This document shows positions 41,585 to 50,087 of a stretch of 64,000 nt of DNA, in pieces. Source of the DNA: Bradyrhizobium sp. 1(2017) (GTDB lineage: Bacteria; Pseudomonadota; Alphaproteobacteria; Rhizobiales; Xanthobacteraceae); contig NZ_CP050022.2 of assembly GCF_011602485.2 (NCBI RefSeq), positions 3,802,001 through 3,866,000 on the forward strand, in the 5' to 3' direction. Within the stretch, counting starts at the first letter, position 1. Every line of letters starts with the position of its first letter. The notes beneath the pieces were generated by a model, which was not told where the DNA came from, did not search any database, and was given only the letters and a program-made list of their open reading frames with translations. The translations under genes and the position numbers were made by a program.

Positions 41585-42016
41585 CTAGTTCTCTGGCCGC
41601 GCGACGCGCCATTGCAGCGTCACGGCAGTGCCGTTGACATCGCCCGGCGCCTTGTCGGCGGGCGAGGTGTAGAGCGGGCGATAGCGGTATGCCCACATCT
41701 TGCTGCCGTCGTCGCGGTTGATCACGGTGAAATCGCCGACGGCCCTGGCATCTGGTGTCGCGGCCAGCGGCACCCAGCTCTCGGTGCACTTGCCGTTGCA
41801 GCTCGACGTTTTGCCGGTGGTGTCCCGCTCGTACGTGTAGAGAGTCATGCCGTTGAGATCGACGAGCTTGGGGCCCTGCTTGGTCAGGATCACCTTCGCT
41901 GGAGCCGTTGGCGCCTCGACTTTCGGTGGAGGGGGCTCGCCGCCGCCATGGCTGGTCGCGAGCGCATGGCCGGTTGAGAGCGTGATCGCCGCAGCTGCAA
42001 TGAGGAACCTGAACAT
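41585..42016 (-). CDS. COG4315-type secreted repeat protein
   Basis: A 143-residue exported protein: signal (MFRFLIAAAAITLSTGHALA), then LVDLNGMTLYTYERDTTGKT, SSCNGKCTESWVPLAA, DGSKMWAYRYRPLYTSPADK. The 'LxDxxGxTLYxxxxD...CxGxCxxxWPPL' pattern defines this predicted lipoprotein/secreted repeat family; the two Cys pairs probably bind a cofactor or form disulfides. Function unknown. Confidence 0.8.
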   Translation of the reverse strand: MFRFLIAAAAITLSTGHALATSHGGGEPPPPKVEAPTAPAKVILTKQGPKLVDLNGMTLYTYERDTTGKTSSCNGKCTESWVPLAATPDARAVGDFTVINRDDGSKMWAYRYRPLYTSPADKAPGDVNGTAVTLQWRVARPEN

Positions 42017-42149
42017 CCTGATCTCCCGAACGGCAAAGTTAATCGCGCGTTAATCGGCCAATTGGGCCGACCATAGCAGCCGAAGGTTAGTTCCAGGTTT
42101 CGCGATCCCGAGACAATTGCGAACAAACCGTCCGAAACCGGGCTCCGCA

Positions 42150-42614
42150 CTAGGCCCGCACCTCGCGCTGCGGCGCGCGGCTGAGTTCGTTGCCCGCGGC
42201 GATTGCCTTCTGCAACAGCCGCATCAAGTCCTCGCTTTCCTTCGCACTCAATCCGCGCAGCAGGACGCGCTGCGCGGACTCGACGGCCGGCGTGATCCTG
42301 CGCAGCGTGCGTCGCCCTTCGTCGGTGATCTCGAGCTCCCGTGCGCGGCGGTCGCGGCTGGAGGCGCGGCGTTCGACAAGGCCCTTCTGCACCAGGCGAT
42401 CGACCACGCCGGTGATGGTGGTGCGGTCATAGGCGATCAATCCCGCAAGCGTCACCTGGTCGAGCCTCGCATTGGCCTTGATGGTCGCGAGCGCGGCATA
42501 TTGCACCGGCGTGAGATCGAATCCGGCATCCCCCACCTCAGCCAGGAACACCGCGACCGCGATCTGCTGAAACCGGCGCGCCAGATGTCCGGGCATGTCG
42601 TTGTTGTCTTTCAC
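42150..42614 (-). CDS. MarR-family regulator
   Basis: A 154-residue protein: MPGHLARRFQQIAVAVFLAE, then LTPVQYAALATIKANARLDQ, then LAGLIAYDRTTITGVVDRLV, then VERRASSRDRRARELEITDE. The winged helix and its DxR wing loop are clear. GTG at 42614 has GGAG at correct spacing. It is divergent from the FAD hydroxylase gene; the palindrome between them is its likely operator. Confidence 0.88.
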   Translation of the reverse strand: MKDNNDMPGHLARRFQQIAVAVFLAEVGDAGFDLTPVQYAALATIKANARLDQVTLAGLIAYDRTTITGVVDRLVQKGLVERRASSRDRRARELEITDEGRRTLRRITPAVESAQRVLLRGLSAKESEDLMRLLQKAIAAGNELSRAPQREVRA

Positions 42615-42654
42615 CGAATTCTCCGTGGGGCAGGGACGGCGGGGATCATTGACA

Positions 42655-42677
42655 AGTATACTGATAGTCAGCATACT
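42655..42677. promoter_or_regulatory. MarR operator
   Basis: AGTATACTGA, three bases, TCAGCATACT: 9 of 10 positions pair. It lies in the 103-bp gap between the MarR start (42614) and the hydroxylase start (42718), where it could control both. Confidence 0.75.
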
Positions 42678-42717
42678 GAGCAATATCCAAAACCGGGATT
42701 TGGCGGGAGAGGTGCTC

Positions 42718-44640
42718 ATGCAATTCCATCTGAATGGATTTCAGCCGGGCGATCCCGAAATTGCGGATCCTGCCGAGCGCGTCCAGGCTTCGGGTGCCGC
42801 GGGTGCCACGCCCGAGGAGGTCGACGTCCTCATTGTCGGTTGCGGCCCCGCCGGCCTGACGCTCGCAGCCCAGCTCGCGCAATTCCCCGACATCAAGTCC
42901 TGCATAGTCGAGCAGAAGCCGAGTCGCTTGCTGGTGGGGCAGGCCGACGGCATCGCCTGCCGCACCATGGAAATGTTTCATGCCTTTGGCTTCAGCGAGC
43001 GTGTGCTGAAGGAGGCGTGCTGGATCAACGAGACGACGTTCTGGAAGCCGGACGAGCGGCGGCCCGAGGCCATCGTCCGCAGCGGCCGGGTGCAGGACGT
43101 CGAGGACGGGTTGTCCGAATTCCCGCACGTCATCCTCAACCAGGCGCGAATCCACGACGGCTTTCTCGACACCATGCGCAAATCGTCCGCCAAGCTCGAG
43201 CCCTATTACGGCCGGCGCGTGCTTGATCTCCATGTCGATCCGGCTGCCGGTCCCGCCGATCACGCCGTGACCGTGCGTCTTGAACGCGTCGATGGCATGG
43301 ACGGGAGCAAGGTCGAGACCATCCGCGCCCGCTACGTCGTCGGCTGCGACGGCGCGCGGAGCATGGTCCGGAAGTCGATCGGCCGCGAGCTCCACGGCGA
43401 TTCCGCCAACCATGCCTGGGGCGTGATGGACGTGCTGGCGGTCACGGACTTTCCGGACATCCGCTTCAAGTCGCTGATCCAGTCGGCCAGAGACGGCAGC
43501 CTGCTGATCATTCCGCGTGAGGGCGGCTACATGGTTCGCCTCTATGTCGAACTTGCAAAGCTCGAAATCGGCGAGCGCGTCGCCAATCGCAACATCGGCG
43601 CAGACGACATCATCGCCAAGGCGCAGCGGATCTTGAAGCCGCACGCGCTCGCGGTGAAGGAGATCGCCTGGTGGTCGGTCTACGAGATCGGCCAGCGCCT
43701 CACCGACAAGTTCGACGACGTGCCGGAGGCGGAGATCGACATGCGCCTGCCGCGCATCTTCATCGCCGGCGATGCTTGCCATACCCACAGTCCGAAGGCG
43801 GGGCAGGGCATGAACGTCTCGATGCAGGATGCCTTCAATCTCGGCTGGAAGCTTGCTGCCGTCCTGCGCAAGCAATCTGCCCCGCACCTCTTGCATTCCT
43901 ATTCGGGCGAACGCCAGGCGGTTGCGAAGGAGCTGATCGATTTCGATCGTGAATGGGCGGGCATTCTCGCCTCCGCCGCGAAGGCCGGCGGCGCCGATGC
44001 TGCAAAGACGCAGGACTATTTCGTCCGGCACGGCCGATACACGGCAGGGACCGCGACGCATTATCGTCCGTCGGTGCTCACGGGTGCAGCCTCGCATCAG
44101 CATCTCGCGGAAGGCCTCGTCATCGGCAAGCGCTTCCACTCCGCGCCGGTGATCCGGCTGGCGGATGCCAAGCCGGTGCATCTCGGCCACGCGGCGCAGG
44201 CCGACGGCCGCTTCCGCATCTACGCGTTCTCGCCCGCGCAAGATCCTGCCGCCAACGGTTCGGCCATTCGCGCCTTGTGCAGTTTTCTCGACGAAGCCGG
44301 GGAATCGCCGGTCAGGCGATACACGCCCGTGGGTGCCGACGTCGACAGCGTGATCGACCTGCGTGCGGTCTTCCAGCAGGATCATCGCGAGCTTGCCGTC
44401 GAGGCGATGCCGGCGCTGCTGCTCCCGCGCAAGGGCCGCCATGGTCTGATCGATTACGAGAAGATGTTCTGTCCGGACATCAGGAGCGGCAACGATGTCT
44501 TCGCGATGCGCGGTATCGACCGGAAAGCCGGCTGCATGGTCGTGGTCCGGCCGGACCAGTATGTCGCGACCGTGCTGCCGCTGGATGACTTTGCTGCGCT
44601 TGCGTCGTATTTCGACGCCTTCATGCTGCGGGTAAAGTGA
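42718..44640 (+). CDS. FAD-dependent aromatic hydroxylase (phenol 2-monooxygenase type)
   Basis: A 640-residue flavoprotein. The first FAD motif is VLIVGCGPAGLTLAAQ, the middle motif YVVGCDGARSMVRKSIG, and the third RIFIAGDACHTHSPKAGQGM. A C-terminal thioredoxin-like domain (~residues 460-635) is typical of phenol hydroxylase and 3-hydroxybenzoate 4-hydroxylase. It inserts one oxygen into an aromatic ring using NADPH. The exact substrate is unknown; MobA-type 3-hydroxybenzoate 4-hydroxylases have similar length. Divergent from MarR. Confidence 0.87.
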   Translation: MQFHLNGFQPGDPEIADPAERVQASGAAGATPEEVDVLIVGCGPAGLTLAAQLAQFPDIKSCIVEQKPSRLLVGQADGIACRTMEMFHAFGFSERVLKEACWINETTFWKPDERRPEAIVRSGRVQDVEDGLSEFPHVILNQARIHDGFLDTMRKSSAKLEPYYGRRVLDLHVDPAAGPADHAVTVRLERVDGMDGSKVETIRARYVVGCDGARSMVRKSIGRELHGDSANHAWGVMDVLAVTDFPDIRFKSLIQSARDGSLLIIPREGGYMVRLYVELAKLEIGERVANRNIGADDIIAKAQRILKPHALAVKEIAWWSVYEIGQRLTDKFDDVPEAEIDMRLPRIFIAGDACHTHSPKAGQGMNVSMQDAFNLGWKLAAVLRKQSAPHLLHSYSGERQAVAKELIDFDREWAGILASAAKAGGADAAKTQDYFVRHGRYTAGTATHYRPSVLTGAASHQHLAEGLVIGKRFHSAPVIRLADAKPVHLGHAAQADGRFRIYAFSPAQDPAANGSAIRALCSFLDEAGESPVRRYTPVGADVDSVIDLRAVFQQDHRELAVEAMPALLLPRKGRHGLIDYEKMFCPDIRSGNDVFAMRGIDRKAGCMVVVRPDQYVATVLPLDDFAALASYFDAFMLRVK

Positions 44641-44670
44641 ACGGCAGAAGCTACAATCCTCTGACAGAGA

Positions 44671-44697
44671 GCCCGGCCATCGCGCCGGGCTTCTTCG
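44671..44697 (+). terminator. terminator after the hydroxylase gene
   Basis: GCCCGGC/GCCGGGC stem with a short loop, followed by TTCTTC. It is 31 bases after the stop. Confidence 0.65.
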
Positions 44698-44815
44698 TGC
44701 ATGGTGAAACCCTTACAATTTAAGTCAGTTCTTCGCGGGCAGATTTCATCGATCGTAATATGTCTACTCAAAGCTGTAAGCATCCACTCGGGGCAGCGGG
44801 GCACGGGAGGATGAG

Positions 44816-45094
44816 ATGAGACAGAGCCAGGCGGAGACGCGCCGCCAAAATGTCGCGAAGCGGTCGATGACCAAGGAGGCCAAGCAACTGTCCGGCCTGA
44901 TTGCCGGGTTGCGCAAATCGCTCGAAGAGATTCACAAGGAACGGGCGGGCACGAAGCTCACCGGCGCCGAGATGGGCATGCTCGACGAGCGCCGCAACAA
45001 TCTGCTCCTCACCATCGCAGCCCTGGACGACCGCCTCTCGGCGGTGCAGGGGCTGATCGATCTCGGCCGGCCGCACGTGATCCGCGTTCACTAG
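44816..45094 (+). CDS. small coiled-coil protein
   Basis: A 92-residue helical protein (SMTKEAKQLSGLIAGLRKSL, then LDERRNNLLLTIAALDDRLS). Unknown function. Confidence 0.6.
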   Translation: MRQSQAETRRQNVAKRSMTKEAKQLSGLIAGLRKSLEEIHKERAGTKLTGAEMGMLDERRNNLLLTIAALDDRLSAVQGLIDLGRPHVIRVH

Positions 45095-45394
45095 TGGAAC
45101 CCGGACAGGGGCTATCGGTCCGTGACAGTCGTGACGGAGCCGGTGGCCGAAGCAGCATACATGATGAGGGCCCCGCATAAGGGGTCTGCGCGCTGTATGC
45201 CTGGCGGCAAGCATGCCTCGGCAAGCCGTATCGCGTCCCCGACGTAACGCACGCTCAATCCGGTCACCCGGCCATGAGCGGGCCAACGCCGTGCTGCCTG
45301 CGGAAGGCACCAAATTGCCACGCTCCTGGCGAAATGCCGCCAAAGCCCGCTGCCACGAGTGGGGCGGGTGCAGGGCAACGCAAGGGGATGCGCA
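45095..45394. other. gene-free stretch
   Basis: Reading frames here lack ribosome sites or protein-like composition. No strong hairpin was seen. Confidence 0.4.
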
Positions 45395-45574
45395 TTGGCC
45401 TACAAAATGGTCGCAGAACGCGACAATGAGAAATACAGTTTCGCCCGCGAGAGCCGGTTGCTCATCGTGGCCAAGGCGAAGGTCTGGGCAAGCGAGGGCT
45501 GGCGGGTCGTTATCACCGACCAGGACGGCAATCCCTACGTTCCGCCCGAATTTGAACAGCTGTCGGCGGCGTGA
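45395..45574 (+). CDS. small protein, unknown
   Basis: A 59-residue protein (MVAERDNEKYSFARESRLLI, then VAKAKVWASEGWRVVITDQD, then PPEFEQLSAA). TTG at 45395 with AAGGGG upstream is preferred; ATG at 45407 is the alternative. Compact, probably folded, no family recognised. Confidence 0.55.
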   Translation: MAYKMVAERDNEKYSFARESRLLIVAKAKVWASEGWRVVITDQDGNPYVPPEFEQLSAA

Positions 45575-45599
45575 CCGCACGACGGGTCCGGGAACGACA

Positions 45600-45950
45600 T
45601 TGATTTCGCTGTTTCGACCGGGGCGCGGCTTGATCGCGTCCTCGATGGTTCTTGGCGCCTCCATTTTGACGACGGTTGCAACGGCGCAGAACCTCGATGC
45701 CGGAAAGTCGCCCGCGCGGCTCTTTGCCGATGGCTGCGCGACTTGCCACCGCAGTCCGCGCGGCCTTGCCAAGGGACGCTTCACCCTGACGCTGTCCTGG
45801 TTCTTGAAGGACCATTACGCGACCAGTTCCGACTCCGCCAAGGCGCTTGCTGCCTATCTGCAATCGGTCGATGAACCGCCGCCACGGGCTGCGGCCAAGC
45901 CTGGCGCAAAACAGCCGCGACGTCCGCCGACGCCGGTGCAGAGCCAGTAG
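45600..45950 (+). CDS. c-type cytochrome-like exported protein
   Basis: A 116-residue protein. Signal peptide (LIASSMVLGASILTTVATAQ), then the single haem motif CATCH (in FADGCATCHRSPRG), then WFLKDHYATSSDSAKALAAY. The axial Met expected in many class I cytochromes is not obvious, so haem ligation may differ. The Pro/Lys-rich tail is disordered. The likely TTG start (45600) is supported by GGGAACG upstream. Confidence 0.7.
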   Translation: MISLFRPGRGLIASSMVLGASILTTVATAQNLDAGKSPARLFADGCATCHRSPRGLAKGRFTLTLSWFLKDHYATSSDSAKALAAYLQSVDEPPPRAAAKPGAKQPRRPPTPVQSQ

Positions 45951-45969
45951 CTGTCGTCGCAAGCCCCGG

Positions 45970-46539
45970 CTAAGCGCGTCGATAGGTCTGAGCGATCAGA
46001 CGGTCGTGCACGGCGCGCAGGTCGGCGCTGATGCGGGTCTGTCCTGTCGTGACATAGGACAGCCATGCGCCGTCGGCAGCAAGGCGGACGATGTGAAGGT
46101 CGGGCGCGCCATCGCTGGCGCGATGGCGTTTCAGCCGGGCCTTGATCCAGTCGTTCCAGAGCCTGCGCAGCGACGGATCGGTGACGACGACCATGCTCAG
46201 CGCCGCCCAGGGGGTCGCGAAGCCGAAGGCCTTGCCGGTGAACACCGCATTCACATAGGCGCGCGTGAAGCTGCCGCGCGGCTTGGGATCCTGCTCGATG
46301 GCAGTGTCGATCTCGGCATCGACGCGGGCGAGGAGATCGGCGAACAGGCCCTCGATCAGTGCCTGCTTGCTTCCGAAATGATGAAACAGCCCGCCTTTGG
46401 TGACACCGGCGGCGGCTGCGACCGCCTGCACCGTGACGCCGGAGACGCCGTGGTCCATGGCAATGGCAGCCGCATGATCGAGCAAAGCGCGCCGCACCTG
46501 CTCAGGCTGCTTGGCGCGAGTGTAGCGGCTTTCCGGCAT
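45970..46539 (-). CDS. TetR-family regulator of the SMR efflux gene
   Basis: A 189-residue protein: QVRRALLDHAAAIAMDHGVS, then VTVQAVAAAAGVTKGGLFHH. The ATG lies in the SMR stop (TGATG), so the two are co-translated and the pump gene is upstream. It probably represses its own operon through the palindrome at 46915-46926. Confidence 0.88.
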   Translation of the reverse strand: MPESRYTRAKQPEQVRRALLDHAAAIAMDHGVSGVTVQAVAAAAGVTKGGLFHHFGSKQALIEGLFADLLARVDAEIDTAIEQDPKPRGSFTRAYVNAVFTGKAFGFATPWAALSMVVVTDPSLRRLWNDWIKARLKRHRASDGAPDLHIVRLAADGAWLSYVTTGQTRISADLRAVHDRLIAQTYRRA

Positions 46540-46883
46540 CAATGCACCGCGGTCTCCGAGAACAGGTTGATGACCACGACCCCCGACACGATCAGCGCGA
46601 TACCGACGAAGGCGGCAGCGTCCAGCATCTGACGGAACAGCACGAAGGAGACCGTGGCGGTCAGGATGATGCCGACCCCGCCCCAGATCGCATAGGCGAT
46701 GCTGAGCGGAATGACGCGGATCGCGATCGACAGCGCGTAGAACGAGGCGACGTAGAACAGGACCATCGCCAGCGTGGGCCACGGCCGGGTGAATTGCGCC
46801 GACTGCTGCAGGAAGGCGGAGGCGGTGACCTCGAAGACGATGGCGATAGCGAGTGCCGCATAGGCATGAAAGGCGGATGTCAT
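46539..46883 (-). CDS. SMR-family multidrug efflux protein
   Basis: A 114-residue four-span protein: AALAIAIVFEVTASAFLQQS with the essential Glu in span 1, then FYALSIAIRVIPLSIAYAIW, then GVGIILTATVSFVLFRQMLD. This is the EmrE/QacE pattern of proton-coupled export of cationic drugs as a dimer. It starts at ATG 46883 and is coupled to the TetR gene. Confidence 0.88.
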   Translation of the reverse strand: MTSAFHAYAALAIAIVFEVTASAFLQQSAQFTRPWPTLAMVLFYVASFYALSIAIRVIPLSIAYAIWGGVGIILTATVSFVLFRQMLDAAAFVGIALIVSGVVVINLFSETAVH

Positions 46884-46914
46884 GACGAGCTCGGGCCTGG
46901 CGCGGCTCGAAAGA

Positions 46915-46926
46915 TACCGCGCGGTA
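46915..46926. promoter_or_regulatory. TetR operator upstream of the SMR operon
   Basis: TACCGCGCGGTA is a perfect palindrome, 31 bases upstream of the SMR start, with flanking AAAGA and GGTTT also partly pairing. Palindromes with TACC/GGTA ends are typical TetR sites. Confidence 0.6.
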
Positions 46927-47093
46927 GGTTTGTTTAGCACGCGGAACATGGCTTTTGCCAGCAGCGGATATCACGTGTGAGTGACGAGCCTGCGACAGGC
47001 GCCGAGGTTCCACGGTCTGCCGCCGGCGGCCGGAAGCCGCCGCGCGATGAATCGTGCGGCGGCTCCCGGATGTTGCGACGATAGGATCCAGCT

Positions 47094-47759
47094 TCAATCG
47101 ATCCGCACCGAGAGCTCGACGTCCTCGGCAAAAGCCGTGGACATGTAGCCGCTTCCGGGCTTGCGCACACGCGCCAGATAGTCGGGGCTGTCATCGGCAT
47201 TGTCGGCGACGATGATCGCGCCCGGTCTGAGACGCTCCTCGAGCAGGTCCAGGATCTCCGGATAGAGCGCCTTGGCGCCGTCGAGCAGCAGAAGATCGAT
47301 CGTGTCGGGCAGATCGGATTTGAGCGTCGTCAACGCATCGCCTTCGCGAATTTCGACGAGATCGATCACGCCGCCGGCCGTGAGGTTGTCGCGCGCCCGA
47401 GCCGCCTTGGAGGGCTCGAACTCGCTGGTGATGAGGTGGCCGCCGCCATTGTCGCGCAGCGCGGCGGCAAGGTGCAGGGTCGAGATGCCGAACGACGCCC
47501 CGAACTCGACGATCGCCTTGGCGCCGGAGCTGCGCGCCAGCATGTAGAGCAGGCGGCCGGTCTCGGGGGAGACCGCGAGCGGCGCGTGCTTCAGGCGCCC
47601 GTACAGCTCGCGGTACGCGGACCTGCTCCGCAGCATCCGCGTCCGGTCGGCTTCGGACAGATCGGCGACGGCGGCCAGCGTCGCGCCGCTTGCTGCGTCG
47701 GCCTCGTCGAACAGTCGAGCCAGCAGCGGCGCAAGCGACGTGATGGTTGATGTGGTCAT
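47094..47759 (-). CDS. class I SAM-dependent O-methyltransferase
   Basis: A 221-residue protein: GRLLYMLARSSGAKAIVEFG followed by ASFGISTLHLAAALRDNGGG (SAM motif I), then LLLDGAKALYPEILDLLEER (metal-binding Asp), then IIVADNADDSPDY. It belongs to the catechol/caffeoyl-CoA O-methyltransferase-like group. ATG at 47759. It is divergent from TetR at 47847. Confidence 0.85.
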   Translation of the reverse strand: MTTSTITSLAPLLARLFDEADAASGATLAAVADLSEADRTRMLRSRSAYRELYGRLKHAPLAVSPETGRLLYMLARSSGAKAIVEFGASFGISTLHLAAALRDNGGGHLITSEFEPSKAARARDNLTAGGVIDLVEIREGDALTTLKSDLPDTIDLLLLDGAKALYPEILDLLEERLRPGAIIVADNADDSPDYLARVRKPGSGYMSTAFAEDVELSVRID

Positions 47760-47795
47760 TCGGTGTCTCCAACAGCGCATGCTTGCGCGGAGACC

Positions 47796-47821
47796 GAAAT
47801 ACGACTAATTCGTCGCATTTC
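47796..47821. promoter_or_regulatory. TetR operator between divergent genes
   Basis: GAAATACGAC, six bases, GTCGCATTTC: 9 of 10 positions pair. It lies between the methyltransferase start (47759) and the TetR start (47847). Confidence 0.7.
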
Positions 47822-47846
47822 CTATTCGCATTCCTGGCAGGGTGCC

Positions 47847-48479
47847 GTGGCCGACCGTCGAAGTCGTTCAATCTCCTCACGAAAGCAGCCGCAACAGGCG
47901 CGCTCGAACGAGCTGGTGGCGGCCATCCTGGATGCCGCTGTTCAGGTTCTGGCGAAAGAGGGAGCTCAGCGCTTCACGACGGCGCGGGTGGCGGAGCGGG
48001 CCGGCGTGAGCGTCGGCTCGCTCTATCAATATTTTCCGAACAAGGCGGCAATCCTGTTCCGACTGCAGAGCGACGAGTGGCGGCGCACCAGCGAGCTCCT
48101 ACGTGACATCCTTGCGGACCGGGCGAAGCCGCCGCCGGCGCGGCTGCGCGCGCTGGTCCATGCCTTCATCCGCTCAGAGTGCGAAGAAGCTGCGATCCGC
48201 GTCGCGCTCAACGATGCCGCGCCGCTCTATCGCGACGCGCCCGAGGCGCACGAGGCGCGCGCGGCCGGCGAGGGCATCGTCGCCGCCTTCATGCGCGAGG
48301 CCCTGCCCAAAGCCTCTGATGGGCCACGCTGCCTTGCAGGCGAAATGATCACGACGACGCTGAGCGAGGTCGGCAAAAGTTTTTCAGAGGAGACGCGGAG
48401 CGAGATGGAAATCGCGGCCTATGCCGATGCCATGGCCGACATGTTCTGCGCCTATCTGGCGAGGCTGGCGCGGCGCTGA
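47847..48479 (+). CDS. TetR-family regulator
   Basis: A 210-residue protein: ARSNELVAAILDAAVQVLAK, then FTTARVAERAGVSVGSLYQY, then FPNKAAILFRLQSDEW. GTG at 47847 is used because the upstream in-frame frame runs through the operator. It probably represses itself and the divergent methyltransferase. Confidence 0.85.
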   Translation: MADRRSRSISSRKQPQQARSNELVAAILDAAVQVLAKEGAQRFTTARVAERAGVSVGSLYQYFPNKAAILFRLQSDEWRRTSELLRDILADRAKPPPARLRALVHAFIRSECEEAAIRVALNDAAPLYRDAPEAHEARAAGEGIVAAFMREALPKASDGPRCLAGEMITTTLSEVGKSFSEETRSEMEIAAYADAMADMFCAYLARLARR

Positions 48480-48581
48480 GGCATTGCTGACATCGCCGTT
48501 TGCGGGCCGATTATCCTTCAGATTTCGTTCGATCATGGGTAGCCTCGCTTCATCCGTCATCCAGTCGTCGAGCGCCGCGCC

Positions 48582-49223
48582 ATGCACGTCCTCCGCCCCC
48601 AATTCCGCATCGAGGAGCAGCGCGCGCTGGAATTTGCCGGATCGCGCGGCTTCGGCGTGATCGTGGCGGCGGACGAGCGCGGGCCCCGGGCCTCGCACGT
48701 GCCGTTCGTGCTGGGCGAGCGCGGCGGGCACACCATCGTGCAGATCCATTTCACCGCCAAGAACCCGCTCGTGCCGCTGGCCGACGGCAGCAGGCGGTTT
48801 CTGCTGATCGTTGCCGGCGACGATGCCTACGTCTCCAACGACTGGTATGCCTCGCGCGACAACGTCTCGACCTGGCTTTATGAGGCGGTGCATCTGTCGG
48901 GCGTGGCGCATCTGTGCGCGCTCGACGAAAACCGCGAACACGGCGACGCGCTGCTTGCGGTCTCCGAGGCGCGGTTGCCCAAGCAGCCCTGGGATCTCGC
49001 ACAGATGGAGGCGGGCAAGCGCGAGAGCATGCTGGCTGCGATCCGCGTCGTCGATCTCGTGGTGGATCAGATCGAGGGACAGGCCAAGCTCAACCAGCAC
49101 AAGAGCGATGCCGACCATGTCGCTGTCGCCGACCAGTTGCTGCGGTCGGCGGAGACAGGCCACCGGCGGCTTGCGCGCCGGATGCAGGCGCTGCGACCAG
49201 GGCTCAGATACGAGATCCCGTAG
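48582..49223 (+). CDS. PaiB-family FMN-binding split-barrel protein
   Basis: A 213-residue protein: RGFGVIVAADERGPRASHVP, then IHFTAKNPLVPLADGSRRFL, then AYVSNDWYASRDNVSTWLYE. Motifs match the PaiB family (FMN-binding, often annotated as a negative regulator). No HTH is present, so a regulator role is doubtful; it may be an FMN oxidoreductase. Confidence 0.85.
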   Translation: MHVLRPQFRIEEQRALEFAGSRGFGVIVAADERGPRASHVPFVLGERGGHTIVQIHFTAKNPLVPLADGSRRFLLIVAGDDAYVSNDWYASRDNVSTWLYEAVHLSGVAHLCALDENREHGDALLAVSEARLPKQPWDLAQMEAGKRESMLAAIRVVDLVVDQIEGQAKLNQHKSDADHVAVADQLLRSAETGHRRLARRMQALRPGLRYEIP

Positions 49224-49263
49224 CCCTTGCCCCGTCCGACGTTTGACCTTACGGACCTCCGTC

Positions 49264-50082
49264 ATGCTCGTCATCTCCATTCAAAGCCAGGTGGTCCACG
49301 GCCATGTTGGCAACAGCGCGGCGGCCTATGCCATGCAGGCGGAGGGCGTGAACGTCGCGGCGGTGCCGACGACGCTGCTGTCGAACCATCCGCGCTACCC
49401 CAGCCTGCGCGGACGGGTGCTGGAGACCGAGCTGGTTGCCGATCTGCTGAAGGGTGTCGAGGAGCGCGGCCTCGTCGACGAGGCGGCCGTGCTCGTCACC
49501 GGCTATCTCGGCTCGCCCGGCAATGCTGCCGTGGTCGCCGATTTCGTCGAGCGGGCTTTGGAGCGCAATTCGAAGCTCATCTATCTCTGTGATCCCGTGA
49601 TCGGGGACGATGGCCGCGTCTATGTCGCCGACGGAATCCTGGACGTGGTCCGGCATCGGCTGCTGCCGGCCGCGAACCTGACGACACCGAACCGATTCGA
49701 GCTCGAGCTGCTTGCGGGGCTTACAATTTCCGATACGCAGGACCTGCGCGCCGCCTGCGCCGCGCTCGCGGGACGAGGCCGCATCGACGTCGTCGCGACC
49801 GGCTGCACGCTCGCGGACACGCCGGAAGGGCAGTTGGAGACGATCCTTTGCGCCGATGGCCAGCTGTCGCGCTTTGCGACGCCGCGTCTGCCGATCCGTC
49901 CCTATGGCACCGGCGACCTGCTGACGGGACTGATCGCGGCGCATCTGGCCAAGGGCGAGGCGGCGGAGGTGGCGGTGCAGCTTGCGGTCGAGACCATCTT
50001 TGCGGTGCTGGTGCGCACGCAGGAGGCTGGCACGACCGAGATGCGTCTCGTGCCGCTACCGACGCGGGGCCGCGAGCCGTAA
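49264..50082 (+). CDS. pdxY: pyridoxal kinase
   Basis: A 272-residue ribokinase-like protein: SIQSQVVHGHVGNSAAAYAM at the start, then LSNHPRYP, YLCDPVIGDDGRVYV, LTTPNRFELELLAG, and PYGTGDLLTGLI with the catalytic Asp. These are standard pyridoxal/pyridoxine kinase motifs (vitamin B6 salvage). ATG at 49264. Confidence 0.92.
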   Translation: MLVISIQSQVVHGHVGNSAAAYAMQAEGVNVAAVPTTLLSNHPRYPSLRGRVLETELVADLLKGVEERGLVDEAAVLVTGYLGSPGNAAVVADFVERALERNSKLIYLCDPVIGDDGRVYVADGILDVVRHRLLPAANLTTPNRFELELLAGLTISDTQDLRAACAALAGRGRIDVVATGCTLADTPEGQLETILCADGQLSRFATPRLPIRPYGTGDLLTGLIAAHLAKGEAAEVAVQLAVETIFAVLVRTQEAGTTEMRLVPLPTRGREP

Positions 50083-50087
50083 CGGCC

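Noticed and set aside
42646..44442. Long reverse frame opposite the hydroxylase
   Set aside because: Shadow; the forward strand has all three FAD motifs.
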